This document shows, one piece after another, positions 63,589 through 64,000 of a DNA stretch of 64,000 nt. The position numbers were made by a program, and so were the translations under genes. The DNA is from Gammaproteobacteria bacterium (GTDB lineage Bacteria; Pseudomonadota; Gammaproteobacteria; Burkholderiales; Burkholderiaceae_C): contig JAHJWB010000003.1 of assembly GCA_018828125.1 (NCBI GenBank), forward strand, positions 339,034-403,033, read 5' to 3'. Every line of letters begins with the position of its first letter. Position 1 is the first letter of the stretch. The notes beneath the pieces are model-generated. The model worked only from the letters and a program-made list of their open reading frames with translations. It had not been told where the DNA came from and did not search any database.

Positions 63589-64000
63589 TCAACGCACAGG
63601 CGCCAGCGCCCACCGGTCCTTCGCCGCCTTCACCAGAAAATCAATCACCGCCTTCACCCTGGCCGCATTGCGCCGGCCCGGTGATGACACCGCGTACAGC
63701 GTGTGCACCTTGCCAGAGGCAAAAGGCGCAAGCACCTCCATCAACCGGCCTTGGGCCACATCAGCCGCCGCCAGCGGGGCGGACAGCATGCCAATGCCCG
63801 CGCCGCTCACCAGTGCGTGGTGCACCAGGGCCGAGCTGCTGGCGGCCAGGCGCGAGCGCACCGTCACCTCCAGCGGCTTGCCTTGTAGATTGCGAAACAT
63901 CCAGGTCACCGCAGGCCCCTGCGCGGTGTGCGTGACGGTGTGGTGCTGCTGCAGATCGCTGGGGTCGGCGGGGGTGCCGTGCTGTTCCAAATATCCAGGG
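63589..64000 (-). CDS. LysR-family regulator, C-terminal part (5' truncated by window edge)
   Basis: The frame is open to the window edge and reads PGYLEQHGTPADPSDLQQHH, the classic entry to the second half of a LysR effector domain, then VHHALVSGAGIGMLSAPLAA and a C-terminus typical of the CrgA-like group. The DNA-binding half lies outside the window. Confidence 0.9.
   Translation of the reverse strand, partial: PGYLEQHGTPADPSDLQQHHTVTHTAQGPAVTWMFRNLQGKPLEVTVRSRLAASSSALVHHALVSGAGIGMLSAPLAAADVAQGRLMEVLAPFASGKVHTLYAVSSPGRRNAARVKAVIDFLVKAAKDRWALAPVR

Overview
The window is GC-rich chromosomal DNA from a betaproteobacterium, most likely a member of the Comamonadaceae (Acidovorax-like). The evidence is the DUF3348-DUF802-OmpA-DUF2894 cassette typical of Burkholderiales, a Bug/TctC-type binding protein, a Burkholderiales-style 2-aminoethylphosphonate (AEP) cluster, many LysR regulators, and a roughly 65-bp palindromic intergenic repeat present in at least seven places. 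The genus is inferred, not shown. Both window edges cut genes: an EAL phosphodiesterase on the left and a LysR regulator on the right. No rRNA, phage, insertion-sequence transposase or CRISPR array was seen. There is one tRNA gene (tRNA-Ser-GGA).

Layout. 1-2.1 kb: EAL fragment, GAF protein, YitT-type membrane protein. 2.4-6.9 kb: four tightly coupled genes for a MotA/ExbB-like channel with a long cytoplasmic tail, a MotB/OmpA-like partner and two DUF proteins. 7-9.1 kb: small coiled-coil protein, lone response regulator, and a divergent CDF efflux/CadR-type MerR pair with a clear operator. 9.3-12.6 kb: Mla/MCE-type permease, MlaD-like protein and lipoprotein without an ATPase, then small envelope genes. 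12.9-17.7 kb: tRNA-Ser, SPFH/NfeD pair, large Orn/Lys/Arg decarboxylase, fasciclin protein. 17.8-26.9 kb: AEP island (DMT transporter, PhnZ-like HD oxygenase and GntR regulator leftward; ABC importer, PhnW, HAD phosphatase and PhnX rightward). 27-35 kb: periplasmic LigE-type ligase, FabI, YejABEF oligopeptide importer, Blc lipocalin. 35.5-40.6 kb: LysR divergent from a haloacetate-dehalogenase/LeuC-like/LeuD-like operon, with a PhnD-type binding protein convergent. 40.8-45.9 kb: unknown AIM24-like membrane protein, CSS-motif EAL phosphodiesterase, two membrane proteins with acidic tails. 46.2-49.6 kb: an HTH protein with a degenerate NTPase-like body overlapping a membrane-anchored STAND-like ATPase whose periplasmic part looks like a type IV pilin head. 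49.7-64 kb: accessory metabolism and regulators (MDR dehydrogenases, AtuA/DUF1446 pair, TctC, LysRs, DMT transporter, EEP nuclease, Rrf2/flavoprotein pair, methyltransferase).

The two best candidates for undescribed systems are the MotAB-like four-gene cassette at 2.4-6.9 kb, whose channel-plus-tail architecture recalls the Zorya ZorAB motor but with different partners, and the HTH/pilin-headed ATPase pair at 46.2-49.6 kb. The AEP island is well defined: an almost perfect dyad lies between the regulator and importer genes, and the HD oxygenase keeps every PhnZ metal ligand.
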